This document shows, one piece after another, positions 8,876 through 16,594 of a stretch of DNA of 53,864 nucleotides; position 1 is the first letter of the stretch, and each line of letters begins with the position of its first letter. Made by a program: the position numbers and the translations under genes. The stretch spans positions 1 to 53,864 of the forward strand of contig JAFIFG010000036.1 of the NCBI GenBank assembly GCA_020832135.1, given 5' to 3'. Under the pieces are notes generated by a model. It worked only from the letters and a program-made list of their open reading frames with translations. It did no database searches and was not told where the DNA came from. The DNA comes from Clostridiaceae bacterium (GTDB lineage: Bacteria; Bacillota; Clostridia; Peptostreptococcales; Natronincolaceae).

Positions 8876-9034
8876 ATGAACAGAGTAGAGGAATTAAAAA
8901 TAGAGATAGAAATATTGAGAAGCAGACTAGGAAAATACTTAATCAACAATGAAGATTTCGACAAAATGTTTAGCCTAAATATAATGTTGGATAAACTCAT
9001 CGTAGAGTATCATCGTTTAACTATGTCTAATTAA
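8876..9034 (+). CDS. Spo0E family sporulation regulatory peptide
   Basis: 52 residues starting MNRVEELKIEIEILRSRLGK. Two short helices joined by NNEDFDKMFSLN end in the LDKLIVEYHRL segment that matches the Spo0E-like signature (S-x4-LD-x-LI-x-x-Y). Members dephosphorylate Spo0A~P and delay sporulation. The site AAGGGGTG precedes the ATG, with a TATAAT at 8835-8840 upstream. It is flanked on the right by a strong hairpin terminator, so it is a single-gene unit. Confidence 0.82.
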   Translation: MNRVEELKIEIEILRSRLGKYLINNEDFDKMFSLNIMLDKLIVEYHRLTMSN

Positions 9035-9054
9035 AAATAATAAAATAATATATA

Positions 9055-9100
9055 AAAATAACAACAGCAGAGAATGAAAAATCTGCTGTTGTTATTTTTA
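9055..9100. terminator. Bidirectional terminator between spo0E-like and AEC genes
   Basis: AACAACAGCAGA (9060-9071) and TCTGCTGTTGTT (9082-9093) form a 12-bp perfect stem, with ATTTTTA tails on both strands. It serves the Spo0E-like gene on plus and the AEC transporter on minus. Confidence 0.85.
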
Positions 9101-9115
9101 TATATTGAACTGTTG

Positions 9116-10042
9116 TTAGATGAATAAAGTTAATAAAGGAATAGTAATGAGGGAAAGTAACGTGGTAATAAATATTCCCTTTGATGCTAAATAATAATCG
9201 GAATTATATAGGGTTGCAAATACTGCGGTATTAGCTGCAGCCGGCATTGCTGAAATTACTACCGGTACCCCCAGTAATAGTCCACGAAGCCCCATCACCC
9301 ATAAGACCCCCATTACAATCATTGGAATTACAATGAGTCTAGCAAAGGAAAGCCATAGGATTTTTTCTTCATTCATCACATCCTTAATGGACATATCCGC
9401 CAGCAAAGATCCTATCACGATCATGGATAAGGGTGTTGTCGCATCCCCCACGGATTCCAATGCTACCAAAATAGGTGGCGGTAATTCTATAGAAAGCAGG
9501 AAGAAAGCGAATCCTAAAATCACCGCAATGATTCCTGGGTTCAATAAAATCTCCATAAAATTTATTTTAGCACTCCCCCCATCATCATTACGACAAAAAA
9601 CATAGACACCAAGACTTAGAAGAATAAAGTTAAAGGGTAAATTATAAAGAGCTGTATAAAAAACCCCTGTATCCCCATAAATAGCACTTACAACGGGATA
9701 CCCCATATAACCTACATTAGAGAAAATCAAGATAAACTGAAAGACATCCTTTTTTTCTCCCTCCACCTTTAAAAGCTTTGGTATAAGGTAGGAGATACCT
9801 ATGGTAATCGCATAGATCAAGAAGGAAATCAGTATCATTTTTATACTGTCGATCATCAGCTCTCTAGAATATTCAAACTGCATGGATCTAATAATCAAGG
9901 CTGGTAGTGTTACCTTTAGCACCAAATTACTTAAGCCTTTGTTTAGTGTGTTATCTATAAACTTTAATTTTTTTGCACCATAGCCCATAATCATCATAAG
10001 AAATAAAGTTAAAATTGCATTAAATGTATTGAAAAAAGTCAA
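9116..10042 (-). CDS. AEC family (auxin efflux carrier-like) transporter
   Basis: 308 residues with about ten membrane segments in the two-bundle pattern of the family. The N-terminus is FLMMIMGYGAKKLKFID. FSNVGYMGYPVVSAIYGDTG near residues 105-125 and VVISAMPAAANTAVFATLYN near 265-285 are the conserved blocks. In bacteria these carriers move organic acids such as malate or malonate; the substrate here is unknown. The start is TTG at 10042, 7 bases after AAGGGGG. Confidence 0.9.
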   Translation of the reverse strand: MTFFNTFNAILTLFLMMIMGYGAKKLKFIDNTLNKGLSNLVLKVTLPALIIRSMQFEYSRELMIDSIKMILISFLIYAITIGISYLIPKLLKVEGEKKDVFQFILIFSNVGYMGYPVVSAIYGDTGVFYTALYNLPFNFILLSLGVYVFCRNDDGGSAKINFMEILLNPGIIAVILGFAFFLLSIELPPPILVALESVGDATTPLSMIVIGSLLADMSIKDVMNEEKILWLSFARLIVIPMIVMGVLWVMGLRGLLLGVPVVISAMPAAANTAVFATLYNSDYYLASKGIFITTLLSLITIPLLTLFI

Positions 10043-10149
10043 ACCTATTCCCCCTTTTCGTCCTTTAGCAAACTAGGAAATGTCGAAGAAATCCACTTGC
10101 ATTATTATAATAACAGAAGCAGAGAATTGACACAACGAAAAGCCATAAA

Positions 10150-10180
10150 ACAAAAAAATAACAAGGGACCACTGGTCCCT
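10150..10180 (-). terminator. Terminator after GerMN gene
   Basis: AGGGACC and GGTCCCT form a perfect 7-bp stem with a 3-base loop. It is followed on the minus strand by TGTTATTTTTTTG and lies 7 bases past the GerMN stop. Confidence 0.8.
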
Positions 10181-10187
10181 CGTATCA

Positions 10188-10766
10188 TTAAAATTCTATG
10201 TCTTCTCTTGTTAGCGGTTCCTCTATAAAAATATGCCCCATCAGTGTTTCTCTCTTGCTACCATCCACCAATATTTGTACCCCTTGTATATTCTCTAGCT
10301 CTAATAGAGAGTACACGATTTGTTGTAGGACTAGTGACTCCTGCATAGAGCCTCCGCTTAATTGCTCACTGGATAAATTAACATAGGCAATGTTTTCTGC
10401 TGTCTCTACACTTAGTATTCTTATATTTTCTAAGGCAGTAGCTAACTCTTCATCCTGAGGTTCCTTTTGTAATTCAGCTAGAATGATTTCCTCTAGTGGT
10501 CTTTCTCCTGCTGTTACTGTTTTTTCCACCGGTATGATTCTTTCAAGGGAATCGTCTCCAGTCATAACATACTCATGGTTTACAAAATACAGTGTTACTT
10601 CTATTTCTTCGACCTCTGGCTCAGGATCCACCACAACATCTCCATTGCCATTTTCCTCTACTTCTCCATTTTCTACTGGAGGTGGATTTTCTACTGACCT
10701 TCTACCACAAGCCCCCAAGGTTACGATCATTGCCATAACCAACATAATCAACATAATTTTTTTCAT
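10188..10766 (-). CDS. GerMN domain lipoprotein
   Basis: 192 residues. The signal peptide ends in lipobox LGAC (Cys at about 20), followed by a proline- and acid-rich spacer to about residue 55. The GerMN domain (about 57-190) shows VTLYFVNHEYVMTG, RPLEEIILAEL, NIAYVNLS and QIVYSLLELENIQGVQILVDG. The domain occurs in GerM and related spore-wall or germination proteins and in LpqB-like lipoproteins. It would be anchored outside the membrane. It follows the two-component genes by 100 bases on the same strand and may respond to them. Confidence 0.88.
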   Translation of the reverse strand: MKKIMLIMLVMAMIVTLGACGRRSVENPPPVENGEVEENGNGDVVVDPEPEVEEIEVTLYFVNHEYVMTGDDSLERIIPVEKTVTAGERPLEEIILAELQKEPQDEELATALENIRILSVETAENIAYVNLSSEQLSGGSMQESLVLQQIVYSLLELENIQGVQILVDGSKRETLMGHIFIEEPLTREDIEF

Positions 10767-10865
10767 ATTTATCTTCCTTCCTATTTTGTCTGTTTTTTAT
10801 TTTCTCTTTCTGTAATTCTATTATATACTGTAACTTTAAAGATGGAGTGAAGAAGTGTAAAGAAA

Positions 10866-12284
10866 TTATAAAGAATTCTTTAAAGAAGTATTAGGAATAA
10901 CGATGGTAATACTTGTCCCTTCCTTTATCTTGCTTTTAACCTCCAACTCCCAGTGATGTAGCTTTACCACTCTGCTGACGATGGAAAGCCCAATACCAGC
11001 ACCTCCAGTGTCTCTGGACCGCGAGAGATCCGTACGATAAAACTTTTCAAAAATAGATTGTAGTTCCTCTTCCTTAATACCAATACCGTTATCTTCTATC
11101 GTAATTTCATAGCTATATTTTTTTCTTCTTCCCTTTATATATACCCTATTTTGAGCTTTTTCAACATCCCTGTATTTCATTGCATTATCTATAAGGTTAA
11201 TAAACACTTCCTTGATCCTATCCCCATCGCATATTATATTGGGGGTGTCTTCAATCATTGTCACCACTTCAACACCATATTTTTGTGCCAAGGGATTTAA
11301 AATCTTTACACTTTCCTCCACCATTTCCTTTAGAGAAAATATATCCTTCCTTATTCCTGTCTCCTCAATTTTTGTCAAAGTAAGCAAAGACCCCACCAGT
11401 GCCGATAATCTATCTATCTCTGAATCCATATCTCCTAAATATTCCCTATAGACCTCTATATCATCCTCACCATATAACAAAGAATCAATCAATGCCTTCA
11501 TAGAGGCTAAGGGAGTCTTCAATTCATGGGAAACATCCCCTATAAATTGTGTTCTTCCCTTATCTATTCTGTGAAGTTCTTTGCTCATATAATTGAAATT
11601 CTCCGCCAGTTGCCCTATTTCATCTCTAGACTCTATAGAAACCGTCTTCCCCAACTGTCCCTCACCTATTTTCTTAGCTACCTTAGATAAGGAAACAATA
11701 GGCTTAGATATGCTTCGGCCAGCAAATACCGCCACCATCATAGCTAAAAATGCAGCCGTCACCGATAGTATCATTAACCGTTGCCGGAAGTCATGTATGG
11801 TCCTAAAAGCCTCTTCAACACTCACTGAAACTAACACAGCTCCTATGGCACTTCTACTGTCTCCCGTAGTCTCTATAATAGGCACAGCCACCTGTAAAAT
11901 ATATTTATCAGTTTGATAGTAGCCTAGTTTTTCCTTCATTTGCAGGGCTTGACGAACCTCTTGGTTGTTTATCACTGTATTTTCCAAAAGGTTAGAGGTA
12001 TCCACCATTACCCTGCCTACATTATCCAGGACTAAAGTCCTAGCTCCACCACCCGTCATATACTGATTTATACTTCGTTTCAATGCTAACGGCTGTTGTA
12101 TATTATTCCTGCTTATACTAGAGACAATGTTGGCTGTCTTTAGGGCATTTACCTCGATCTCCCTTAGAATTGACTCCTGCATGCTTTCTACAGCAAAAAA
12201 GTTAATCATAAAGAGGGGTATAGCAATTAATAGAATATAGATGAAGGTCAGTTTTTGCTTAATGGAGGTAAACAATCTAATCAA
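10866..12284 (-). CDS. HAMP-domain sensor histidine kinase
   Basis: 472 residues. Membrane helices are at about 12-32 and 170-192, enclosing a ~135-residue extracellular sensor. HAMP follows at about 193-245. HisKA has the phospho-accepting His in DVSHELKTPLASM near 250. HATPase boxes are INLIDNAMKY, DNGIGI and GGAGIGLSIV. It acts at the membrane on the adjacent OmpR-type regulator; the stimulus is unknown. The start TTG overlaps the regulator's stop by 4 bases, indicating translational coupling. Confidence 0.94.
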   Translation of the reverse strand: MIRLFTSIKQKLTFIYILLIAIPLFMINFFAVESMQESILREIEVNALKTANIVSSISRNNIQQPLALKRSINQYMTGGGARTLVLDNVGRVMVDTSNLLENTVINNQEVRQALQMKEKLGYYQTDKYILQVAVPIIETTGDSRSAIGAVLVSVSVEEAFRTIHDFRQRLMILSVTAAFLAMMVAVFAGRSISKPIVSLSKVAKKIGEGQLGKTVSIESRDEIGQLAENFNYMSKELHRIDKGRTQFIGDVSHELKTPLASMKALIDSLLYGEDDIEVYREYLGDMDSEIDRLSALVGSLLTLTKIEETGIRKDIFSLKEMVEESVKILNPLAQKYGVEVVTMIEDTPNIICDGDRIKEVFINLIDNAMKYRDVEKAQNRVYIKGRRKKYSYEITIEDNGIGIKEEELQSIFEKFYRTDLSRSRDTGGAGIGLSIVSRVVKLHHWELEVKSKIKEGTSITIVIPNTSLKNSL

Positions 12285-12961
12285 TCCCTTCTAAAATAAT
12301 AACCCACACCCCATTTTGTTTGAATCATAGGGGAGTTTTTATCTATATCCTTTAGCTTTTCCCTAAGGTTTTTAATATGCACATCAATGGTTCTAGTATC
12401 CAAACAGGGTTCCTGCCACACCAATCTAAAGATTTCTTCCCTAGGGAAAACCCTTCCCTTGTTTCTAATCAACAAATGTAGTATATCAAACTCCTTCGGT
12501 GTTAAATCTATCTCCTTTGAAGCCTTCTTTACCACTCTATATCCAGGATCCACCTCTAGATCTCCAAAGGTATAAAGATCTTCCCTAGTTTCCTGTTGAT
12601 TTTTCTCCATTCGTCTAAGTATTGCCCTCATCCGTGCTATAAGCTCTCTTGTGTTAAAGGGCTTTGTCATATAATCATCCGCCCCTAGCTCCAACCCTAA
12701 TATTTTATCTATATCACTATCCTTCGCCGTCAGCATAATAATGGGAACATTGCTTTTTTGTCGTACCATCCGACAAACACCAATACCATCTATTTTAGGT
12801 AGCATTAGGTCCAATATTAAGATATCAAAACCTCCACCTTCAAAGATAACCAATCCCTCTTCCCCATCATAGGCAACAGAAACCTGGAAACCCTCCTGTT
12901 CTAGACTTTTCTTTAGCCCCTTTACCAGTAATCTCTCATCATCAATAATTAACACCTTCAT
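12281..12961 (-). CDS. OmpR-family response regulator
   Basis: 226 residues. The receiver domain has the acidic pair near residues 7-8, phospho-acceptor Asp51 in ILDLMLPKIDG, and Lys in LTAKDSD. The C-terminal winged helix shows LTPKEFDILHLLIRNKGRVF and TIDVHIKNLREKL. It is a DNA-binding transcription factor. GGAGG lies upstream of the ATG. It is the first gene of the pair with the histidine kinase; the GerMN lipoprotein gene downstream is a candidate target. Confidence 0.95.
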   Translation of the reverse strand: MKVLIIDDERLLVKGLKKSLEQEGFQVSVAYDGEEGLVIFEGGGFDILILDLMLPKIDGIGVCRMVRQKSNVPIIMLTAKDSDIDKILGLELGADDYMTKPFNTRELIARMRAILRRMEKNQQETREDLYTFGDLEVDPGYRVVKKASKEIDLTPKEFDILHLLIRNKGRVFPREEIFRLVWQEPCLDTRTIDVHIKNLREKLKDIDKNSPMIQTKWGVGYYFRRD

Positions 12962-13021
12962 GGACTATACCTCCTACATTTCTCTATATACCTATTATAC
13001 AACTTTTTATGACTTTCAAAC

Positions 13022-13050
13022 AAAAGAAAATAACAGAGAATAAATCTCTG
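13022..13050 (-). terminator. Terminator after VanZ gene
   Basis: CAGAGA and TCTCTG form a 6-bp stem, followed on the minus strand by TTATTTTCTTTT. It abuts the VanZ stop and separates it from the response regulator. Confidence 0.6.
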
Positions 13051-13575
13051 CTACAGTTTTTTATCCTGTGCTGCTCTGTTTTTTCTCCTATAGATGTCTT
13101 CTGTAAATTTACTTAATAAAATAGCTATAGTAATGCCTATCCCATCTATAAAAACATCCATGACTTCACCGCTTCGCCCAGGTATGAAGTTTTGGTAGGT
13201 TTCATCCAAGCTTGCACATAAAAGTGCTATCAAACCACTGTAAAGATACTTCCTTTTTCCCCCTAATCCAGTGAAATGTAGGGCTGTAATTATGAAGAGG
13301 GTTAAAGTAAAGTATAAAAAAGCATGGGCTTTTTTTCTCACCAATCTGTGTAGATTGTTTATCTGAAAATAGTCTGTCGGCATCCTCGCCTCAATAGCCT
13401 CCACTACATCCTCTACCCTTTCCACAACAATAATGCTTTTTTCCCTTGACACTTCTGCAGGGTCAGAAGAGAAACTGAAAATCAGAAAGATCCAGCCTAT
13501 CACCAGACACCAAGCTACTCGTTTCTTCAATATAAGGTTCCTTTCTCTGCTGAATAAATCAATTATTTTTTCCAT
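13051..13575 (-). CDS. VanZ family membrane protein
   Basis: 174 residues with four predicted membrane segments. Family blocks are WIFLIFSFSS near residue 30, KKAHAFLYFTLTLFI near 92, and LCASLDETYQNFIPGRSGEVMD near 125-150. VanZ-like proteins are linked to teicoplanin resistance and envelope changes in some Gram-positives, but most are uncharacterised. It is a single-gene unit with its own terminator. The ribosome site is weak (AAGGAG 13 bases from the ATG). Confidence 0.87.
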   Translation of the reverse strand: MEKIIDLFSRERNLILKKRVAWCLVIGWIFLIFSFSSDPAEVSREKSIIVVERVEDVVEAIEARMPTDYFQINNLHRLVRKKAHAFLYFTLTLFIITALHFTGLGGKRKYLYSGLIALLCASLDETYQNFIPGRSGEVMDVFIDGIGITIAILLSKFTEDIYRRKNRAAQDKKL

Positions 13576-13749
13576 TTATTAGTATATGCTCCTTCTTTAA
13601 GAATTATTACATTGGTTTTAGAACCTTATGGTTTTATTTTAACATAAAATTGCAATCAAATTAGAGGGAGTTTTTATCCCTGCAGGCCAAATGTGATAAA
13701 TATATAATCTTAACCACTAAGTTAGAGAAACAATAGGCTTAGCATATTA

Positions 13750-13781
13750 AAGCCCTGTCTTCTAGAATGAGGACAGAGCTT
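13750..13781 (-). terminator. Candidate terminator of the kinase-like/lectin-like gene
   Basis: AAGCCCTGTC pairs with GACAGAGCTT (one G-T pair) around a 12-base loop, 32 bases after the gene's stop. The T-tract is weak (TTTAATAT), so termination is not certain. Confidence 0.4.
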
Positions 13782-13812
13782 AATAGTGGTGCTTCGCTAA
13801 AGTTTAATTTGC

Positions 13813-15273
13813 TTATTTATATACATCTATTTTTACATCATCAATCCAAACTGTAGGATCTGAACTAACTACAGTCATATTTATTTTGGTAATTTTCTTA
13901 GGTGGTATATCAAAATTTATTCTTTCCCATACCCCGGTTAGTCTAGGATAGTGTTGTATAGATTTTTCAAATATTACATGCTCGTTATCATATCCATGAA
14001 AATCCAAATTGATTTTTTCTAGTTTATCTGACATAATCCATAAAAATAGGGTATTGGTTCCCTCTAAGTTTACATCAACATTGTTGAAAGCTATACTTTT
14101 GGATAGTCGATCCTCAGTACCTTTAAATTTCAAAGAATATACTCCATTACGAAGTGTACTTTTATCAGCCATTGTAAGTTCTGAAGTTAAATAGCTGATA
14201 TTAAGCTTCTCAAGACTCTCTGAAGCAACATGATCTTGCTGTAACTCATCTAACCCTATGTTACTTTCTGTATCATCACCTTTTGCATTGATTTTCCTAC
14301 TATAACCTTCACTCCAGTTGTTATGTTTATCTCTAACTTGTAAAGAAGCTTCATTCATACCTTTCTCTTTTTCTGTTAAAGTTAAGTCTTTTGAAGTCTC
14401 ACTTAAAAATATTTCATTTTCTTTTTTTATCTCTTCAGTGATATTTAAAACCCTACTTGCTGCACCTGTCCATAACAAAGCACTTGATCCTATGATTAAT
14501 CCTACAATTAGAGTTTTTTTAATATAAGGGAGTTTTGATTCTTTCATAAATTGTTTTGCATCATAATTATTGTCGTCTTTTGTCCAAATATCTTGGGTGG
14601 TTTTCTTTAAATCTAAACTACTTAAAATATTAGTGTAAATTTGCTCAAAATCTTGAAATATATCACTTAAGCTTTTATATTTATGAGTGTTGTACTCTAG
14701 GTTGCTTATAAGGGCTATAATCTCGCTTACATCAGTATGCTTATCTCTGGATGTTATATTCGAGAAGAGAATGGTGGCAAGTACAGTACCGACACTTTGT
14801 GCTACCTTTTTAAAGTTATATTTTTTATGACCCTCATCTTCTTTTATAAGAAAAACTTCATTAAATGAAATATTTTTATCTTTCATCACTATCTGGGACT
14901 CTTCTATTAACATATCTTTAATATCATCAGGAAAGCCATCATACTTAACTATCTTCCCTAGATATTGATAAGCTAAATTCAACCGCTTTTTTATATCTAA
15001 CGTATTTTGTTTAATATATTCCTTTAGATCTATTCCTTGATTAACACTTGTAGCAAAAACAACCTCATCTCCAAGTTCTTCAAAGTAAACTAAGTTTTGT
15101 AATCGTTGTAATTGATCTTTAAATTTCTTCTGTAAAAACCTTTTATCACGTAACACATTAATTATAACGTATTCATCCTTCTTCCCTTTGGGAGAACCAA
15201 TGAATATATTTTGAATATCATTAGTTTTAAATATTTGATGAATATCAAACATTTGAATATAATTACTACTCAT
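13813..15273 (-). CDS. Membrane protein: kinase-like N-domain without catalytic motifs, one TM, lectin-like C-domain
   Basis: 486 residues; I do not recognise a named family. Residues 1-225 resemble a decayed protein kinase: strands at YVIINVLRDK, then a helix, then a hinge-like FATSVNQGIDLKEYI, then helical lobes. The expected VAIK lysine, HRD and DFG motifs are absent. A single hydrophobic helix lies at about 252-272. After a charged linker (280-360), residues 370-486 look like a jelly-roll carbohydrate-binding fold (RNGVYSLKFKG, TLFLWIMSDKLEKINLDFHG, WIDDVKIDV). This would put the N-domain inside and the lectin-like domain outside. EssB/YukC-like pseudokinases are a loose analogue only. 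It is a single-gene unit. Confidence 0.6.
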   Translation of the reverse strand: MSSNYIQMFDIHQIFKTNDIQNIFIGSPKGKKDEYVIINVLRDKRFLQKKFKDQLQRLQNLVYFEELGDEVVFATSVNQGIDLKEYIKQNTLDIKKRLNLAYQYLGKIVKYDGFPDDIKDMLIEESQIVMKDKNISFNEVFLIKEDEGHKKYNFKKVAQSVGTVLATILFSNITSRDKHTDVSEIIALISNLEYNTHKYKSLSDIFQDFEQIYTNILSSLDLKKTTQDIWTKDDNNYDAKQFMKESKLPYIKKTLIVGLIIGSSALLWTGAASRVLNITEEIKKENEIFLSETSKDLTLTEKEKGMNEASLQVRDKHNNWSEGYSRKINAKGDDTESNIGLDELQQDHVASESLEKLNISYLTSELTMADKSTLRNGVYSLKFKGTEDRLSKSIAFNNVDVNLEGTNTLFLWIMSDKLEKINLDFHGYDNEHVIFEKSIQHYPRLTGVWERINFDIPPKKITKINMTVVSSDPTVWIDDVKIDVYK

Positions 15274-15446
15274 TTGTAAACCTACCTTACTTATAAATTT
15301 AGTTAAATCTAAAGAAAGTATTATAATAAATCAAAATTCTACATTTTTTTACTAAATCCTCTAACATTTACAAGATAATTTAACTCAAGGTACAAATGCT
15401 TGCTAGGATTGCAATAAATAGGACTGAAGTACTATGAAAATAATAT

Positions 15447-15472
15447 GTTTAAATTCGTAATAAGATGGTATA
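15447..15472 (+). promoter_or_regulatory. GTTTAA-N14-GGTATA promoter A (SigB/SigF-like)
   Basis: GTTTAA at 15447-15452 and GGTATA at 15467-15472 are 14 bases apart, which resembles SigB-type promoters (GTTTAA, GGGTAT). The 17-base block ending in GTTTAAA and the downstream AATAAATAGAA are shared with promoter B. No housekeeping promoter overlaps them. Confidence 0.45.
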
Positions 15473-15479
15473 TACATAA

Positions 15480-15556
15480 TAAATAGAAACTCATACCCCC
15501 CTCTATTTATCTAAAAGGGGCTATTTCATATACTGGTGAAATAGCCCCTTTGTTTA
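15480..15556 (+). ncRNA. Candidate short transcript A
   Basis: A promoter-like element, a ~35-base leader and a 15-bp perfect terminator stem would give a transcript of about 75-80 nt with no reading frame. CCCCCCT at 15496-15502 could pair with AGGGG of the terminator stem, which would give an alternative fold. Confidence 0.35.
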
Positions 15557-15557
15557 G
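15514..15557 (+). terminator. Terminator hairpin, copy A of a repeated family
   Basis: AAAGGGGCTATTTCA (15514-15528) and TGAAATAGCCCCTTT (15537-15551) form a perfect 15-bp stem, then TGTTTAG. The same core recurs at 15881-15918 and 19597-19638. Confidence 0.75.
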
Positions 15558-15623
15558 TGTGTGTATGCTTTTTATTTTAATATTATTTTTTTAAAAAAAT
15601 ATATATAATTTTCAAAATAATAT

Positions 15624-15649
15624 GTTTAAAGTGAAAGAACAGTGGTATA
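15624..15649 (+). promoter_or_regulatory. GTTTAA-N14-GGTATA promoter B (SigB/SigF-like)
   Basis: GTTTAA at 15624-15629 and GGTATA at 15644-15649 are 14 bases apart, exactly as in promoter A. The spacer bases differ while the two boxes and the flanking AAAATAATAT and AATAAATAGAA are kept, as expected for a functional promoter pair. Confidence 0.45.
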
Positions 15650-15656
15650 TATGAAA

Positions 15657-15925
15657 TAAATAGAATCCGATAACTCCCTACCAATCTAATAAACTTACCA
15701 AATATTTAATTTATAGGATGTTTATTAGGTTACTAAAAAAAGAAAGGATAAGCTGTAGCAGAGAAACGTAAGAATAAAAGGTTTTATCTAAAAGGAGGCG
15801 TTGCTGAAGAATATGACTAACGAAAATCCACCGAAGTCACAGGAAGATTGGTATAGTTATTTCCGATTCTATTTTACCTAAAAGGGGCTATTTCATATGA
15901 TGATGAAGTAGCCCCTTTGTTTTTT
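15657..15925 (+). ncRNA. Candidate transcript B (structured leader and micro-ORF)
   Basis: From promoter B to the terminator at 15881-15918, about 270 nt. A 12-bp stem with one wobble (AATCTAATAAAC near 15684 with GTTTATTAGGTT near 15720) lies in the leader. It is followed by a purine-rich stretch, then AAGGAGG and a very short reading frame. I do not recognise it as a known riboswitch class. Confidence 0.35.
15813..15881 (+). CDS. Candidate micro-peptide, aromatic-rich
   Basis: 22 codons starting MTNENPPKSQEDWYSY and ending FRFYFT. The stop codon abuts the terminator stem. AAGGAGG is 14 bases before the ATG, which is long; an in-frame TTG at 15801 would add four residues but is too close to the site. 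Correct order of promoter-like boxes, ribosome site, frame and terminator favours a real gene, but it could be chance. Function unknown. Confidence 0.3.
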   Translation: MTNENPPKSQEDWYSYFRFYFT

Positions 15926-15926
15926 G
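15881..15926 (+). terminator. Terminator hairpin, copy B of a repeated family
   Basis: AAAGGGGCTATTTCAT (15881-15896) pairs with ATGAAGTAGCCCCTTT (15903-15918) with one wobble, then TGTTTTTTG. The T-tract is only good on the plus strand, which supports a plus-strand transcript here. It also lies just past the stop of the minus-strand HD-GYP gene. Confidence 0.8.
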
Positions 15927-15940
15927 TTTTAATATAGCCG

Positions 15941-16567
15941 TTAACCATTCAGAACATTTATTGATTGCCAATTTGTGCTGTTTTCTTTTTGGTTGTTAAC
16001 TAATAATTCATAAAGTATGTCATAGCTTTTTTTGAAAATTTCTGGATCAAGCTCTTTTCCTTGCATTTGTTCCATAATCTCTAGTGTGTTATGTATTCTA
16101 AAAGTTCTATATACCCTAGGCTGAATCATAGCTTCAAACATATCTGCTATCTTTATAATTCTACTATGTAATGGGATATCTTTACGTGAAATTTTATCAG
16201 GATAGCCTGTCCCATCCCAATTTTCATGATGATGTCTTATTGCTTTAGCGATCTTTATTGTTTCATCGCCTAAGCTTTCCACACTTAAATATAGTTCCTG
16301 GGAATGAATAGCATGTTTCATCATGATGCTCCGTTCCTTAGTAGATAAACTCCCTTTTTTGTATAAAATAAATTCAGGAACCTTACTTTTTCCAATATCA
16401 TGATATAATGCTGCTTCATAAAGATGTGGCTTTTCACTATTACATAAATCTATGGCATCAGCTATTTTTAGAGCTATATTAGCAACATTACTAGAGTGTA
16501 TAAGTATTTCTAAAGAAAAATCATGTTTTGTTAAATTAAAATAGGTGTCTTTTTTAATGCTCTTCAT
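15941..16567 (-). CDS. HD-GYP domain protein (probable c-di-GMP phosphodiesterase)
   Basis: 208 residues, essentially one HD-GYP domain. The HD pair is in ALYHDIGKSKVPEF near residue 60, followed by HSQELY and the family signature HHENWDGTGYPDKI near 115-128. The C-terminal helix includes KIADMFEAMI. The class hydrolyses c-di-GMP to GMP via pGpG. There is no membrane segment or partner domain. It follows the chemoreceptor by 27 bases and should share its c-di-GMP-riboswitch-controlled transcript, so it would lower the ligand that controls it. Confidence 0.9.
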   Translation of the reverse strand: MKSIKKDTYFNLTKHDFSLEILIHSSNVANIALKIADAIDLCNSEKPHLYEAALYHDIGKSKVPEFILYKKGSLSTKERSIMMKHAIHSQELYLSVESLGDETIKIAKAIRHHHENWDGTGYPDKISRKDIPLHSRIIKIADMFEAMIQPRVYRTFRIHNTLEIMEQMQGKELDPEIFKKSYDILYELLVNNQKENSTNWQSINVLNG

Positions 16568-16594
16568 TGTATCCGTTATCCCCTTGTAACTGTT

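Noticed and set aside
8950-8962. TTCGACA (Spo0A-box core) in the Spo0E-like gene
   Set aside because: It lies inside the coding region, as a single match; likely codon-driven.
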